From NCBI GenBank assembly GCA_002238555.1, contig MPMO01000002.1, positions 100,217-164,216 on the forward strand: a stretch of 64,000 nucleotides of DNA, written 5' to 3'. The position numbers were made by a program, and so were the translations under genes. How positions within the stretch are numbered: the first letter of the stretch is position 1; every line of letters begins with the position of its first letter. Positions 45,706-55,253 of this stretch are shown piece after piece. Below the pieces are notes generated by a model. That model was not told the origin of the DNA. It was given only the letters and a program-made list of their open reading frames with translations, and made no database searches. The stretch comes from Caldilineaceae bacterium bin34 (GTDB lineage: Bacteria; Chloroflexota; Anaerolineae; Caldilineales; Caldilineaceae).

Positions 45706-45946
45706 CGCAACTGTTCAGCAACTTGTATGTTGTATTGGACCTGCAGATTAGGGAATCTGTGGGGGTGAGAGGGGCGCGCCGTTAGCAACTGGGTGCGGCA
45801 GAAACTACGGTTCGGCACGGCACCGGAACACAGTAGGGCACGCCTCTCACGATCGCTGTCGCTCCGAACAGGTACAAGGGTACCAGGCCCGCATCTGCAA
45901 GTGTGGAGGACAAGGATACCGACATGGTACGCAGGGAGGTCGGAAC

Positions 45947-46012
45947 TTGTTGGTGGTAGCGGGTATCGATGTGTCCAAGGCCCTGTTGGACGTCACCATT
46001 GCGGCAGATCGT
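45947..46012 (+). pseudogene. IS110-family transposase N-terminal remnant
   Basis: The encoded VVAGIDVSKALLDVTIAA matches the N-terminus of IS110-type DEDD transposases (GIDVSKxxLDV). It stops abruptly where ISAs1-like sequence begins, so it is a small relic. Confidence 0.6.
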
Positions 46013-46034
46013 GTGCCGCTTCGCCAATTGCGGC

Positions 46035-46732
46035 CCGGGCATCCGCCGCTTGCTGCAGCACATGGCCCTGAAGAAAGCCGTGGTCACGATCGATGCCGCC
46101 GGCTGCCAGACGGTCATTGTGCAGAACCTGCGCAAGGCCGGTGCCAACTACGTGCTGGCCGTCAAGCGCAACCAACGCATCCACCACAAGGCCGTGATTA
46201 CGACCTTCGACAATGCCGAGCGGGGCGTCTTCACGCCCGAGGCGCAGGACCGCTACGAGACCGTCGCGCGCAACGGCGGCCGCCGCGAGCGGCGCACCTG
46301 CACGGTCCTGGGCGGTCCTGGCCTCTGCGAGTGGGTGGCGGACCCCACAGCCTGATCCGGGTCCAGGCGCAGCGCACCGGTCCCCGCGCCCGCCAACAGC
46401 GCGCCGCGCGCTACTACATCTCCAGGCCGACCGGTGGATGCAGAGAGACCCTGCAGGCGTTGGTCCGCGGCCACTGGCGGGAGCCCTCTGGGCGCGGGAA
46501 CGGCCTGCACCGCACCCTGGACATGCCGTTCCGGGAGAACGATTGCGCATGCGCACGGGGCACGCCCCCGTCGTGATGGGCATCCTGCGCCGGGCTCCTC
46601 TGAACATGCTGCGCACGCTTCAGCAGAATTTCAGCGCGGATGTGTCCATCGGGCTGCTGCGCGACCGCATCGAACACCAACCCTGGATTCTGGCCGCCGC
46701 CCTGCTTTGAACCCGACTTTGCGTTTGCCCTG
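46035..46732 (+). pseudogene. ISAs1-family transposase remnant 2 with right end
   Basis: It is collinear with remnant 1 from MALKKAVVTIDAAGCQTVIV through NGGRRERRTCTVLGGP to SIGLLRDRIEHQPWILAAAL, but at least two frameshifts and a stop after EWVADPTA break it. A segment after that stop is deleted relative to remnant 1. The right end CGACTTTGCGTTTGCCCTG lies at 46714-46732. Not functional. Confidence 0.8.
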
Positions 46733-46818
46733 GCCACGGGACGGCCGGTGGCGGTGGTTGCGTCCGCTCTTGATCCGACAGGCAGATGGTATCAACAGCC
46801 TGCTTCTACTCACTGCCT

Positions 46819-46932
46819 TCATTCGAATATCATGACGATGCCTGCGATGATTACCACGCCCAAGATAATCGGCCGGAAGGAGACCAGGACAACAACGGCG
46901 GCGACTACTCCGATCACCTTCAAGACGTTCAT
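46819..46932 (-). CDS. Possible small membrane peptide
   Basis: A 37-residue frame starting MNVLKVIGVVAAVVVLVSF, nearly entirely hydrophobic, with one or two membrane segments. No ribosome binding site precedes the ATG. The peptide looks natural for a small membrane protein, but the frame is short and could be chance. The rest of 46733-47218 shows no gene. Confidence 0.25.
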   Translation of the reverse strand: MNVLKVIGVVAAVVVLVSFRPIILGVVIIAGIVMIFE

Positions 46933-47218
46933 GTGCAACCCGTTTGATCTGTAGTCATGTCGGAGGATGTTCGAAAGTGATTGGGAGAATTCCGATACCT
47001 CCGCCCTGACGGCGTGGTGGTCCGTCACTGTTTCAAGTTTGTCAACCGATTCTTGTGAAGGTCGGTCCGCTTGGCTCCGGCACTGTGCCCTGATCGCCTA
47101 CAATCGAGACTGGATAACCGGGTCGAGGGCTGTTGCCTCTCCGTCGACAACCCGCGAACCTGGTACTTTTCCGCACGATTGCAGCATTGACTCCCATACT
47201 GCCCCTCTCCGGTGCCAC

Positions 47219-47980
47219 ATGACCCTATTGCAGCCTGTCGTGGCGGAACGGCCACCGCACAACCCGCTGCCGATGCCGGATCCCCCACCACGCGAACCCG
47301 ACGAGGCGATGGCCAACTTCACACACCTGGCCGGAACCGGCAGTGCCCACTTCCTGATCCAACACTTCGGTCGTCCCGACACCACGCTGGTGATCGGGGA
47401 CCGTTACCTTGCCCCCTTCCCGACCCGTGACTTGACGGGAATCCGATATCCCGATCTGTTGATAGCCTTCGACGTGGACCCTGAGGCCTTTCGACGGAGC
47501 AACGCCTACATTATTTCGGAACAGGGCAAGCCCCCCGACTTCGTGCTGGAGATTGCCTCCCGTTCGACCGGCCGCGTGGATGTGACGGACAAGCGCGACA
47601 CCTATGCCGCCCTGGGCATCCCCGAATACTGGCGGTTCGACGAGACCGGTGCCTTCCACGGCGACAAACTGGCCGGGGATCGGTTGGAGCAGGGAACCTA
47701 TCGGTCCATCCCCATCGCAACATTGGAGGAAGGTGTCCTGCAGGGCTACAGCCAAGTCCTCGACATGGACCTTCGCTGGGAAACCGGGCAGCTCAAGTGG
47801 CACGACCCGGAGACGGGACGGCACATCGACACCTTCGACGACCTAAAGTCCCGTCTGGACCAGGAACGCGTCCACTCCAACAGGGAACGGGACCGCGCCG
47901 ACAGGGAACAAGCCCGTGCCGAGGCGGCCGAAGAACGAATCCGCGCCCTGGAAGCAGAACTCAGGCATCGCAAGTCCTGA
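47219..47980 (+). CDS. Uma2-family endonuclease-like protein with coiled-coil tail
   Basis: Protein of about 253 residues of a different Uma2 subtype from the four tandem copies. The core is RYPDLLIAFDVDP, then PPDFVLEIASRSTGRVDVTD and YAALGIPEYWRFDE. Residues 215-253 form a highly charged helix (RLDQERVHSNRERDRADREQ), predicted coiled coil, common in this family. ATG 47219 is the natural start near the PVVAERPPHNPLP segment, although no clear ribosome site is visible. It stands alone before the branched-chain-type transporter genes. Confidence 0.82.
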   Translation: MTLLQPVVAERPPHNPLPMPDPPPREPDEAMANFTHLAGTGSAHFLIQHFGRPDTTLVIGDRYLAPFPTRDLTGIRYPDLLIAFDVDPEAFRRSNAYIISEQGKPPDFVLEIASRSTGRVDVTDKRDTYAALGIPEYWRFDETGAFHGDKLAGDRLEQGTYRSIPIATLEEGVLQGYSQVLDMDLRWETGQLKWHDPETGRHIDTFDDLKSRLDQERVHSNRERDRADREQARAEAAEERIRALEAELRHRKS

Positions 47981-48162
47981 CCGGGCGGAACCGGCGCGCC
48001 GCCTGTGTCCGTTGCCGGGCCGGTAATCGAAGATTGGTTGCCGGGCCTATCGTCCACGAACTGCGGCCGGATGCACCGGCATCTTGCAGAAACGGAATGC
48101 GGTTCGCGGCCCGCAGCATCCCGCGGGCCGGGCGAGGCACCTGAAACCCAGACTCCCTATCC

Positions 48163-48885
48163 CTAACGACCGCCCAAAAAGGCGCGGCGAACCCTCTGGT
48201 TGTCCAACAGATCCCGTGCCCTTCCCTGATAGGTGTTGCACCCCAGTTCCAGCACATAGCCCCGGTGGCTGGTCTCCAGACCCTGGCGCGCGTTCTGCTC
48301 AATCATCAGCACTGTCAGGTTGATTTCCTGGTTGAGACGCCGGATATTCTCGAAGATGGTGCGGGATATGCCGGGAGCCAGGCCGGCGCTGGGTTCGTCC
48401 ATCATCACCATCTTGGGCTCCAGCATCAGGGACCGGCCAATCTCCAGCATGCGTTGTTCGCCACCGGACATGGTTCCCGCCATCTGGGCGCGCCGCTCCG
48501 CCAGGCGCGGAAACAGGTCCATGACATAGGCAATGCGTTCCCGGATGCGCGCCGCGTCGCGTTCCAGGTACATGCCCATCTCCAGGTTTTCGAGGACCGT
48601 CATCTGGGGAAACACGCTTCTGAGCTGGGGCACGATCGCAACGCCCGCGCCCAGGACATCCTGCGGCCGCCGGCCGGTGATCTCCCTGCCGTCGAACACC
48701 ACCGTGCCGCTGCGGACGCCGATTAGGCCGTACACGGCCTTGAACACCGTGGACTTGCCGGCGCCGTTGGGGCCGATCACGCACACAATCTCGCCGGCAT
48801 GAACGTCCAGATCGATCCCCTTCAGGATGTCGATATCCTGATAGCCGGCCCGCAGGCCCCGAATCGAGAGGAGCGGCGCATCCAT
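48163..48885 (-). CDS. livF: Branched-chain amino acid-type ABC transporter ATPase LivF
   Basis: ATPase of 240 residues. Walker A is GPNGAGKST, the Q-loop lies in VPQLRSVFPQMTV, the signature is MSGGEQRMLEIGRSL and Walker B is MVMMDEPSAGLAP. The ATG at 48885 starts 2 bases after the LivG stop, so translation is coupled. It completes a full LivHMGF set. The transported compound need not be an amino acid, given the neighbouring catabolic genes. Confidence 0.94.
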   Translation of the reverse strand: MDAPLLSIRGLRAGYQDIDILKGIDLDVHAGEIVCVIGPNGAGKSTVFKAVYGLIGVRSGTVVFDGREITGRRPQDVLGAGVAIVPQLRSVFPQMTVLENLEMGMYLERDAARIRERIAYVMDLFPRLAERRAQMAGTMSGGEQRMLEIGRSLMLEPKMVMMDEPSAGLAPGISRTIFENIRRLNQEINLTVLMIEQNARQGLETSHRGYVLELGCNTYQGRARDLLDNQRVRRAFLGGR

Positions 48886-48887
48886 AC

Positions 48888-49637
48888 TCAAGCACCGAAG
48901 TAGGCATCAATCACGGCTTCGTTCTCCATAATCTCGCGGGGCGTGCCCTCCGCCATGGTTTCCCCGTGGTTCAGTGCATAGACCCGCGTGCAGAGATCCG
49001 CGATGAAATTGATGTTGTGCTCGATGAGCAGAAAGGCCTTGCCCTGGCCGTTGAGCGTACGAATGTGGTCCTTGATGGTTTCAATCAACGTGGGATTGAC
49101 GCCGGATGTGGCTTCGTCCAGCAGCAGAATATCGGGATTGGGCATCAGGGCCATGCCGATCTCCAGCAGGCGGCGCTGTCCCCCGGACAGGTGACCGGCC
49201 GGTTCGTCGGCCAGGGGAGCGATCCGGAGAAACTCCAACAGCTCGCGGGCCCGACACACCGTTTCGGCGCTACTGGGCCGCATCACCCGCAAGTACGAAT
49301 CTCCTCTCCACCGGCGGCTGACCAGCATGTTGTCCAGCACCTTCATCTTGCGGTAGACCCGGATCACCTGGAATGTCCGGGACAGCCCCATGCGCGCGAC
49401 CCGATGCGGACTGGCACGGGTGATGTCGGTGCCCTTGAACAGGACCCGCCCGCCATCGATGCGCTGCAGGCGGCTCAGGCAGTCAAAGAGCGTAGTCTTG
49501 CCGCTGCCGTTGGGGCCGATTAGGCCGACGATTTCACCGGGCTGAACGGCAAAATCCACCTGGTTGACAGCGGTCAGGCCGCCAAAGCGCTTGGTCAGGC
49601 CGCGGCCTTCCAGCAGCGGACGGTCGTCGCCCGTCAC
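48888..49637 (-). CDS. livG: Branched-chain amino acid-type ABC transporter ATPase LivG
   Basis: ATPase of 249 residues: Walker A GPNGSGKTT, LivG-type RTFQVIRVYRKMKVLDNM, signature LSGGQRRLLEIGMAL, Walker B ILLLDEATSGVNP and the H-switch LIEHN. It starts at GTG 49637, overlapping the LivM stop by 4 bases (GTGA). Confidence 0.94.
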   Translation of the reverse strand: MTGDDRPLLEGRGLTKRFGGLTAVNQVDFAVQPGEIVGLIGPNGSGKTTLFDCLSRLQRIDGGRVLFKGTDITRASPHRVARMGLSRTFQVIRVYRKMKVLDNMLVSRRWRGDSYLRVMRPSSAETVCRARELLEFLRIAPLADEPAGHLSGGQRRLLEIGMALMPNPDILLLDEATSGVNPTLIETIKDHIRTLNGQGKAFLLIEHNINFIADLCTRVYALNHGETMAEGTPREIMENEAVIDAYFGA

Positions 49638-50647
49638 GGTTCGGCCCGTTTTCGGATGCGGCCCAGGAGACGACCGAGCGAGGTGGAACCTCCCCGCCCG
49701 GACATGCCGAGAATGCCTTCGGGCAGGAAGAGGACCAGCAGTACCATCAGAATGCCCAGGGCCAGCAGATGAATACCGAACAACCGGCCCCAGACCACGG
49801 TCTGCAGCACATAGATGACCACCGCGCCCAGGGGAGGCCCCCAGACCGTGCCCAGCCCTCCCAGCATGGACATCATCACCATCTCCACGGTACGGGTCTC
49901 GATGAAGACCACATCGGGATCAATGAAGGTGTTTTGCCAGGCCCAGAAACCGCCCACGACTCCCGTGAAGAAAGCCGCAATCATGAACGCCAGGATCTTG
50001 TGCAGGGTGGTGTTGATGCCTCTCATCTCCGCACCGATCTCGTCCTCGCGGATGGCGATCAGGCTCTGGCCGAACTCGCTGCGCCGGATCCACCACATGA
50101 CGGAGACCACCAATCCCATCAGGACCAGCATCAGGTAGTAGTCGCCCAGCCGGTTCAGCACGGGCGGCAGGTTCAGCCCAACGCCGCCGCCGGTGAGCGG
50201 CCTCAGGACCCTGACAATCTCCCGCATGGCCACGAAGGTGCCCAACATGGCGATGGAGAAGTAGGGGCCCTTGAGGCGGAGGGTGGGCAGGCCAATCAGC
50301 AGGGCGAAAACGGCTGCCGCCGCGCCACTGACGGGAAGGGCCTGCAGGAATCCCCACTCGGGGGAAATCAGCAGCGGAGACTTGGTCACCAGGATGCCCA
50401 TCACGTAGGCGCCAATCCCGAAGAACACCGCGTGGCCAAAATCCACGTAGCCGGTCATGCCGCCGATGAGGTTCCAGTTCGAAGCCAGGATCACCAGCAC
50501 GAACACCTGGCTGCCCAGAAACAGGGTCAGGTGGGTGACCCCGATGTAGGGATACAGGGCCAGCACGGCCAGCAGGAGCCACCACAGTCCGAGGCCGCCC
50601 CAGCCCTGGCCCAGCCGGGCCAGCCGGTCCCATACCCGGGCCATCAT
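49634..50647 (-). CDS. livM: Branched-chain amino acid-type ABC permease LivM
   Basis: Permease of 337 residues with about ten hydrophobic segments and the family signatures MTGYVDFGHAVFFGIGAYV, LRLKGPYFSIAMLGT and the GGLGTVWGPPLGA loop near the C-terminus. The ATG at 50647 overlaps the LivH stop (ATGA). The longer open frame upstream is within LivH and not real. Confidence 0.93.
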   Translation of the reverse strand: MMARVWDRLARLGQGWGGLGLWWLLLAVLALYPYIGVTHLTLFLGSQVFVLVILASNWNLIGGMTGYVDFGHAVFFGIGAYVMGILVTKSPLLISPEWGFLQALPVSGAAAAVFALLIGLPTLRLKGPYFSIAMLGTFVAMREIVRVLRPLTGGGVGLNLPPVLNRLGDYYLMLVLMGLVVSVMWWIRRSEFGQSLIAIREDEIGAEMRGINTTLHKILAFMIAAFFTGVVGGFWAWQNTFIDPDVVFIETRTVEMVMMSMLGGLGTVWGPPLGAVVIYVLQTVVWGRLFGIHLLALGILMVLLVLFLPEGILGMSGRGGSTSLGRLLGRIRKRAEP

Positions 50648-51534
50648 TCGGCATCCGGATCGACTGGCCGCAACCCGCCCAGGAGTCCCTGGGGACGCAG
50701 GATCAGGATCAGCACAAGGATCACGAAGCTGATGGCCACGCCCAGGTTGGTGCCGATCCCCGGCACGAACCTGGACACCATCGTCTCCGTAACCCCCAGC
50801 ACGACTCCGCCCATCAAGGCTCCGGGGATGCGTCCCAGACCGCCCAGGGCCGTAATGGTGTACGCCTTCAGGGTGAGAGGCGGCCCCATGAAGGGGAAGA
50901 TGGCCTGGGTCGGGCTGAGCATGGCCCCGGCAGCCGCGGTGATGGCGATGCAAATGCCGGCTGTAACCGCGTAGGTGCGGTTGATGTCCACCCCCACGAT
51001 GCGGGCCGCGGTCCTGTTCTGGGCCGCGGCGCGGATCGACTTGCCCATGCGGCTCCGCTGCAGAAACAAATGCAACCCCAGCATGGCCAACAACGCCACA
51101 CCGAAAATAATCGACTTGACAATGGGAAAGGTGATCCCCAGCAACTCCACCGATCCGTTGTAGGCCACCGATACGTTCCGCGGGTCCGAGGTGAACAGGA
51201 TCTTGAACAGGTTGGCCAGCGCGATGGATATGCCGAACGTGATCAACAGCGACATGAGGTGCGGCCGTTCAACGATGCGGTTGATCAGCACGTACTGGAG
51301 CACGTACCCGAACAGAAACATCAGGGGGAGAATCAGCAGCAGCGCGGCGAAGGGGTCCATCCCGAAGTACCGGAACAGACCCCACCCCAGATAGGCGCCG
51401 ATCATCAGATATTCACCGTGCGCGAGGTTGATGATGCCCATCACCCCCCAGATGATGGAGAACCCCAGGACCATTACGGCATAGAAACCGCCGAGCAGCA
51501 GGCCGTTGACAAGTGCCTGCAGAACCTGGTCCAT
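50644..51534 (-). CDS. livH: Branched-chain amino acid-type ABC permease LivH
   Basis: Permease of 296 residues beginning MDQVLQALVNGLLLGGFYAV, with GVMGIINLAHGEYLMIGAY and the cytoplasmic EAA-like region RAAAQNRTAARIVGVDINRT. TALGGLGRIPGALMGG is the conserved C-terminal loop. It lies 31 bases after the binding-protein gene. Together with LivM it forms the membrane channel. Confidence 0.94.
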   Translation of the reverse strand: MDQVLQALVNGLLLGGFYAVMVLGFSIIWGVMGIINLAHGEYLMIGAYLGWGLFRYFGMDPFAALLLILPLMFLFGYVLQYVLINRIVERPHLMSLLITFGISIALANLFKILFTSDPRNVSVAYNGSVELLGITFPIVKSIIFGVALLAMLGLHLFLQRSRMGKSIRAAAQNRTAARIVGVDINRTYAVTAGICIAITAAAGAMLSPTQAIFPFMGPPLTLKAYTITALGGLGRIPGALMGGVVLGVTETMVSRFVPGIGTNLGVAISFVILVLILILRPQGLLGGLRPVDPDAE

Positions 51535-51565
51535 GGTTCACACGCGCGATGAAGCCGGAGCAGTA

Positions 51566-52885
51566 TCAGCGATCCTTCCAGGCCGGTGCCGGATAGCGCA
51601 GCTCCGAAACGGCCGCATGGCCGGGAGCCACCACCAGAATCTCCCCATCCTGGACCTGGATGGCTCCCATCGGCTTGGATGCATTCTTGCCGGTGTCGTC
51701 GAAGTTGATCGGACCGTAGAACGTAACGATGTCCATGTCCAGCAGGGCGGTCCGCACGGAGTCGGTGTCCAGGGCGCCGGCCGCCTCGATGGCCAGATGC
51801 AGGGCCAGGGCGGTGGCGGTTGATTCGGCAGCCTGGTACGTGGGCGGCTCGCCCCACCGGGCTTCGTACCTGGCTGCATATTCCGCAGCGGTGCCGAAGT
51901 GTTCGTCCGCATAGCCCATCGAAGCTTCCCACTGCGTGGGTCCAATCACATACTCCGCATCAGCGCCCACTTCCTGGACCAGCTTGGGGTTGCTGGGGCC
52001 CACGGTGATCACCATCGCCTTGGGATTGAAGTCCAATTCCTTGGCGGACCTGATGAACAGAATGGCATCGTTGAAGTGGCCGCCCCCGACGAACACGTCC
52101 GGCTCCGCCTCCTTGAACTTGGCCATGATGCCGCTGACATCCGCCACGTCGCGCGGATACGTCTCAACACCCAACACCTCCAGGCCATAGGTCTCCGCCC
52201 AGCGCTGGGCCCCCTCGGCGACGCTGGTGGGGAAGGCCGTGTCCTCATAGGCGATCGCGACGGACTTTGCGCCCTGCTCCGCCAGCATCTTCAGGGCGGA
52301 CTGGGTGTAGTTGCCTGCGGGGGTGAGAACCGCGAACAGGTTGCGGAAACCTCGCTCGAACAATGATTCGGAAGCCCCGTTGCCCTCCACCATGATCTTG
52401 TCGTACTTCTCCGAGATGGCACTGGCGCTCTGCGTCAGGCTGGAACTGTAGGGCCCCAGCAGAAAGTCCACCCGATCCTCGCTGATGAGATGTTCGACGA
52501 GCCTGGCAACCGTGTCGGGGTCCCCCTCGTCGTCGTACATCACGAGCTCAACCTGATACCGCTTGCCGGCCACGTCAATGCCGCCGTATTCGTTGTTCAC
52601 CCACTCCAGCCAGGTTCCGTATCCCTGACGCGTGTCCCGGCCCTCGCGGGAGTACTTGCCGGTCTCGCTGACCGCGGCACCGATGCGGATGACATTCGCG
52701 GCGGCTCCATCTTCCGTGGAAGTTGCGGACGACACATCCTCCCGAACCTCGGGGGTGGGGAGACGCGCACATCCGGCCAGTGCCGCCAGAACCACCAGTC
52801 CCAGCACCAGCATCCTTAGGCGTGTCATATTCAGGATTCCCAATCGATTTGGCAGCGTTGCAAGTTCGTTGATTTTGGTCTTCAT
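51566..52885 (-). CDS. Branched-chain amino acid-type ABC binding lipoprotein (LivK-like)
   Basis: Periplasmic-binding-protein type 1 (Peripla_BP_6), about 439 residues. A lipoprotein signal with lipobox LAGC lies at residues 36-39 if ATG 52885 is used (GGAG 9 bases upstream); starting at the internal ATG 52828 (MTRLRMLVLGL) gives a more usual signal length. The mature part shows IRIGAAVSETGKYSREG at the ligand-binding start and DFLLGPYSSSLTQSAS. It captures the ligand for the LivHMGF channel. A gap of 164 bases upstream could hold a promoter of its own. Confidence 0.92.
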   Translation of the reverse strand: MKTKINELATLPNRLGILNMTRLRMLVLGLVVLAALAGCARLPTPEVREDVSSATSTEDGAAANVIRIGAAVSETGKYSREGRDTRQGYGTWLEWVNNEYGGIDVAGKRYQVELVMYDDEGDPDTVARLVEHLISEDRVDFLLGPYSSSLTQSASAISEKYDKIMVEGNGASESLFERGFRNLFAVLTPAGNYTQSALKMLAEQGAKSVAIAYEDTAFPTSVAEGAQRWAETYGLEVLGVETYPRDVADVSGIMAKFKEAEPDVFVGGGHFNDAILFIRSAKELDFNPKAMVITVGPSNPKLVQEVGADAEYVIGPTQWEASMGYADEHFGTAAEYAARYEARWGEPPTYQAAESTATALALHLAIEAAGALDTDSVRTALLDMDIVTFYGPINFDDTGKNASKPMGAIQVQDGEILVVAPGHAAVSELRYPAPAWKDR

Positions 52886-53049
52886 CCCCAATCTCCGGCG
52901 AATTTTCCATATTGGATTATTGCCAACCCAACCAACCGGTACCGGACAAGGTGGCAGTTGCCACCCTCCACCGAGTGCGCACTCGGCTCTGTTCCATGAA
53001 CTGGTGACTGAACTATGGTCCGCGCCGGCCCTTTCCGCCGAGACCGAAC

Positions 53050-53916
53050 TCAACCTTGCTGTTCGGCACTCACTGTGTTGCTCCGGGGAACGCCTCCGAT
53101 GGACTGCCAGACTGCATCGGCATGCCGGAAGCTAGCAGCCAAACCGTCAAGACCGTTCCCGCTGGCTTCCTCCACGCTAATCCAACCGTCGAAGCCTTCG
53201 GCCCGCAGGATCTTGAGGATCGAGGCGTGGGGACTGGCTCCCATTCCCGGAACCACGGGTTTGAAGGCCCCCGGCTGCTCAATGTCCGCGAGGTGGACGG
53301 CGGCCACCCGTTTCCGCACGCGGGCCAGCACGGTCTCCGGACAGTCCCACAGAGCCAGGTTGTTGGCCGTGTCGAACAGCACCTTCAGATCGCTGCCCTC
53401 GGTGGCCGCGACCAGTTCCAGGAATCGGTCCGCCGGCTGACTGAAGTCGTTCCAGCGCCAGACGGAACCCCGCGTGTGGTTCTCGTAGAGTGCGGTGACC
53501 CCAAGTCCACTGGCATACGCGGCTGCCTGCGACAGGCCTTCGGCAGCCCAGACCATGCCGTCCGCCCGGGCCACCCCCGGCCAGCTTTGTCCGGCCGTCA
53601 AGCGAACGTACGGCGCCTCAAGACGAGCGGCCGCCTCAATCTGGGCATGGACCGCTGCCTGTTCCCGCCGCCTGGCCTCCGGATCCGGTAGGGTGAAGTC
53701 GGAATAGGTCACCACCATTGCGATCCGGACACCGGCCTGCGCCGCGTTGTCGCGCAGGCGGTCCAACTCGGCGCGGTCGTTCCAGTTGAAGTGGGCCACG
53801 CTGATATCGGCCCCGTCCAGGCCCAGGTCTGCCGCAATGCGAAACCAGTCGGGCAGGGAACGGCGGCCGGACACGAAATCCGCATACAACGAGACCGGCA
53901 GGCAGCTCAGTTTCAT
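53050..53916 (-). CDS. Sugar phosphate isomerase/epimerase-like TIM barrel
   Basis: Protein of 288 residues of the xylose-isomerase-like TIM-barrel (AP endonuclease 2) family. LCPVSLYADF-type start, ALYENHTRGSVW with the metal-binding Glu, VLFDTANNLAL with Asp, VHLADIEQPG with His/Asp, and WISVEEASGNG with the last Glu are consistent with the fold. It follows the E2 gene by 19 bases. Probably an isomerase or epimerase of the substrate, with inferred function. Confidence 0.82.
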   Translation of the reverse strand: MKLSCLPVSLYADFVSGRRSLPDWFRIAADLGLDGADISVAHFNWNDRAELDRLRDNAAQAGVRIAMVVTYSDFTLPDPEARRREQAAVHAQIEAAARLEAPYVRLTAGQSWPGVARADGMVWAAEGLSQAAAYASGLGVTALYENHTRGSVWRWNDFSQPADRFLELVAATEGSDLKVLFDTANNLALWDCPETVLARVRKRVAAVHLADIEQPGAFKPVVPGMGASPHASILKILRAEGFDGWISVEEASGNGLDGLAASFRHADAVWQSIGGVPRSNTVSAEQQG

Positions 53917-53935
53917 GCCGGGACCGCCTGGACAT

Positions 53936-55240
53936 TCAGTCCAGCAGGAGCATGGGCGTCTCCATGCGCTCGTGCAACGTGGCCAGGAACCGGGCGGCCA
54001 GTGCACCGTCCACGGCCCGGTGATCACAAGACAGGGTCAGATTGAACACGGGGCGCACCGCCGGCTCGCCCTGGACGGCCACCACCGCGTCGCGGATGGC
54101 TCCAATCGCCAGGATGGCAGCCTCCGGCGGATTCACAATGGCCTTGAACTCCTCCACGCCGAACATGCCCAGGTTGGTGATGCTGAAGGTCCCGCCCGTC
54201 ATCTCCGGGAGCGTCAGTTGTCCGGCACGGGCCGCCTGCACCAGGTGGCGCCGACGGTCGGCCAGTTCCGACAGGGACAGCTTGCCCGCATCGTGGAATA
54301 CGGGCACCAGCAGTCCATCCGCGACGGCCACGGCCATGCCGATGTTCACCTGCGGATGCTGCTGGATGTGGCCATCCCGCCAACTGGCGTTGAGGCGCGG
54401 ATGTTCCCGCAGGGATGCGGCGGTGATGCGCAGCAGAAGATCCGAGACCGTGATGTCCTCCCTTCCCTGTCGGCGCAGGGCATCGCGCCACGCCAGCATC
54501 TGGGAGGCGTCCACAGTCCGGGAGAGGTAGAAGTGCGGGACCGTCTGCCAGCTTTCGGTCAGACGACTGGCCATAACCTGCCACATGCGGCTCGGTTCCA
54601 GTTCGACCGCGTCTGCCGCCGGCGGACCGGGGACATCCCTGGCCGCAGAGGCAAATGCCTCCACGTCGGCCGTCAACACCGCTCCGTCGGGACCGCTCCC
54701 GGAGATGGCGGCCAACTCGAGGCCGCGTTCGCGTGCCAAGCGACGCGCCTTGGGCGAGGCCAGGACCGGTCCTTCGTGGGCTTGCGCTGCAGCATGGTGC
54801 CGTTCAACATCCGCCTTGGTGATGCGGCCGCCCGAACCTGCGATCTCGGCAAGGTCGATGCCGAGTTCCGCGGCCAGCCGTCGCGCGACCGGCGAGGCCG
54901 CCGGAAGCCGGGCCGGTGTACCGGGCAGCCCGGCTTCTCCGGCAGGGACAGGCCCGGGCTCCGCCGCAGGTGCGGCCGGTGTGTCGGCAGGCAGGGATTC
55001 GCCGGGTTCCAGTACCCAGGCCACGGCCCGGCCGACCGGCACTTCCTCCCCTTCCGCGGCCGACAGGCCGGCCAGGACGCCGTCCGCCGGGGACTCAATC
55101 TCGACGGTGATCTTGTCCGTGGCGATCTCCATCACGGGATCGCCGACTGCCACCGCGTCGCCCTCCCGGCGCAGCCAGCGCAACAGGGTGCCGGTGTCCT
55201 GGTTCATCCCCAGGACCGGCATGATCACTTCGTGCGGCAT
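53936..55240 (-). CDS. Dihydrolipoamide acyltransferase (E2) with two peripheral-binding domains
   Basis: Protein of 434 residues. The lipoyl domain (1-80) has the lipoylated Lys in EIATDKITVEIESPA. Two peripheral subunit-binding domains follow: ASPVARRLAAELGIDLAEIA and ASPKARRLARERGLELAAIS. The C-terminal catalytic domain contains LSCDHRAVDGALAARFL with the active His/Asp. It transfers an acyl group to CoA in a 2-oxoacid or acetoin dehydrogenase complex with E1alpha and E1beta just upstream. No E3 gene is present, so a shared E3 is expected. Confidence 0.93.
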   Translation of the reverse strand: MPHEVIMPVLGMNQDTGTLLRWLRREGDAVAVGDPVMEIATDKITVEIESPADGVLAGLSAAEGEEVPVGRAVAWVLEPGESLPADTPAAPAAEPGPVPAGEAGLPGTPARLPAASPVARRLAAELGIDLAEIAGSGGRITKADVERHHAAAQAHEGPVLASPKARRLARERGLELAAISGSGPDGAVLTADVEAFASAARDVPGPPAADAVELEPSRMWQVMASRLTESWQTVPHFYLSRTVDASQMLAWRDALRRQGREDITVSDLLLRITAASLREHPRLNASWRDGHIQQHPQVNIGMAVAVADGLLVPVFHDAGKLSLSELADRRRHLVQAARAGQLTLPEMTGGTFSITNLGMFGVEEFKAIVNPPEAAILAIGAIRDAVVAVQGEPAVRPVFNLTLSCDHRAVDGALAARFLATLHERMETPMLLLD

Positions 55241-55253
55241 GGCCGTTCAGCCT

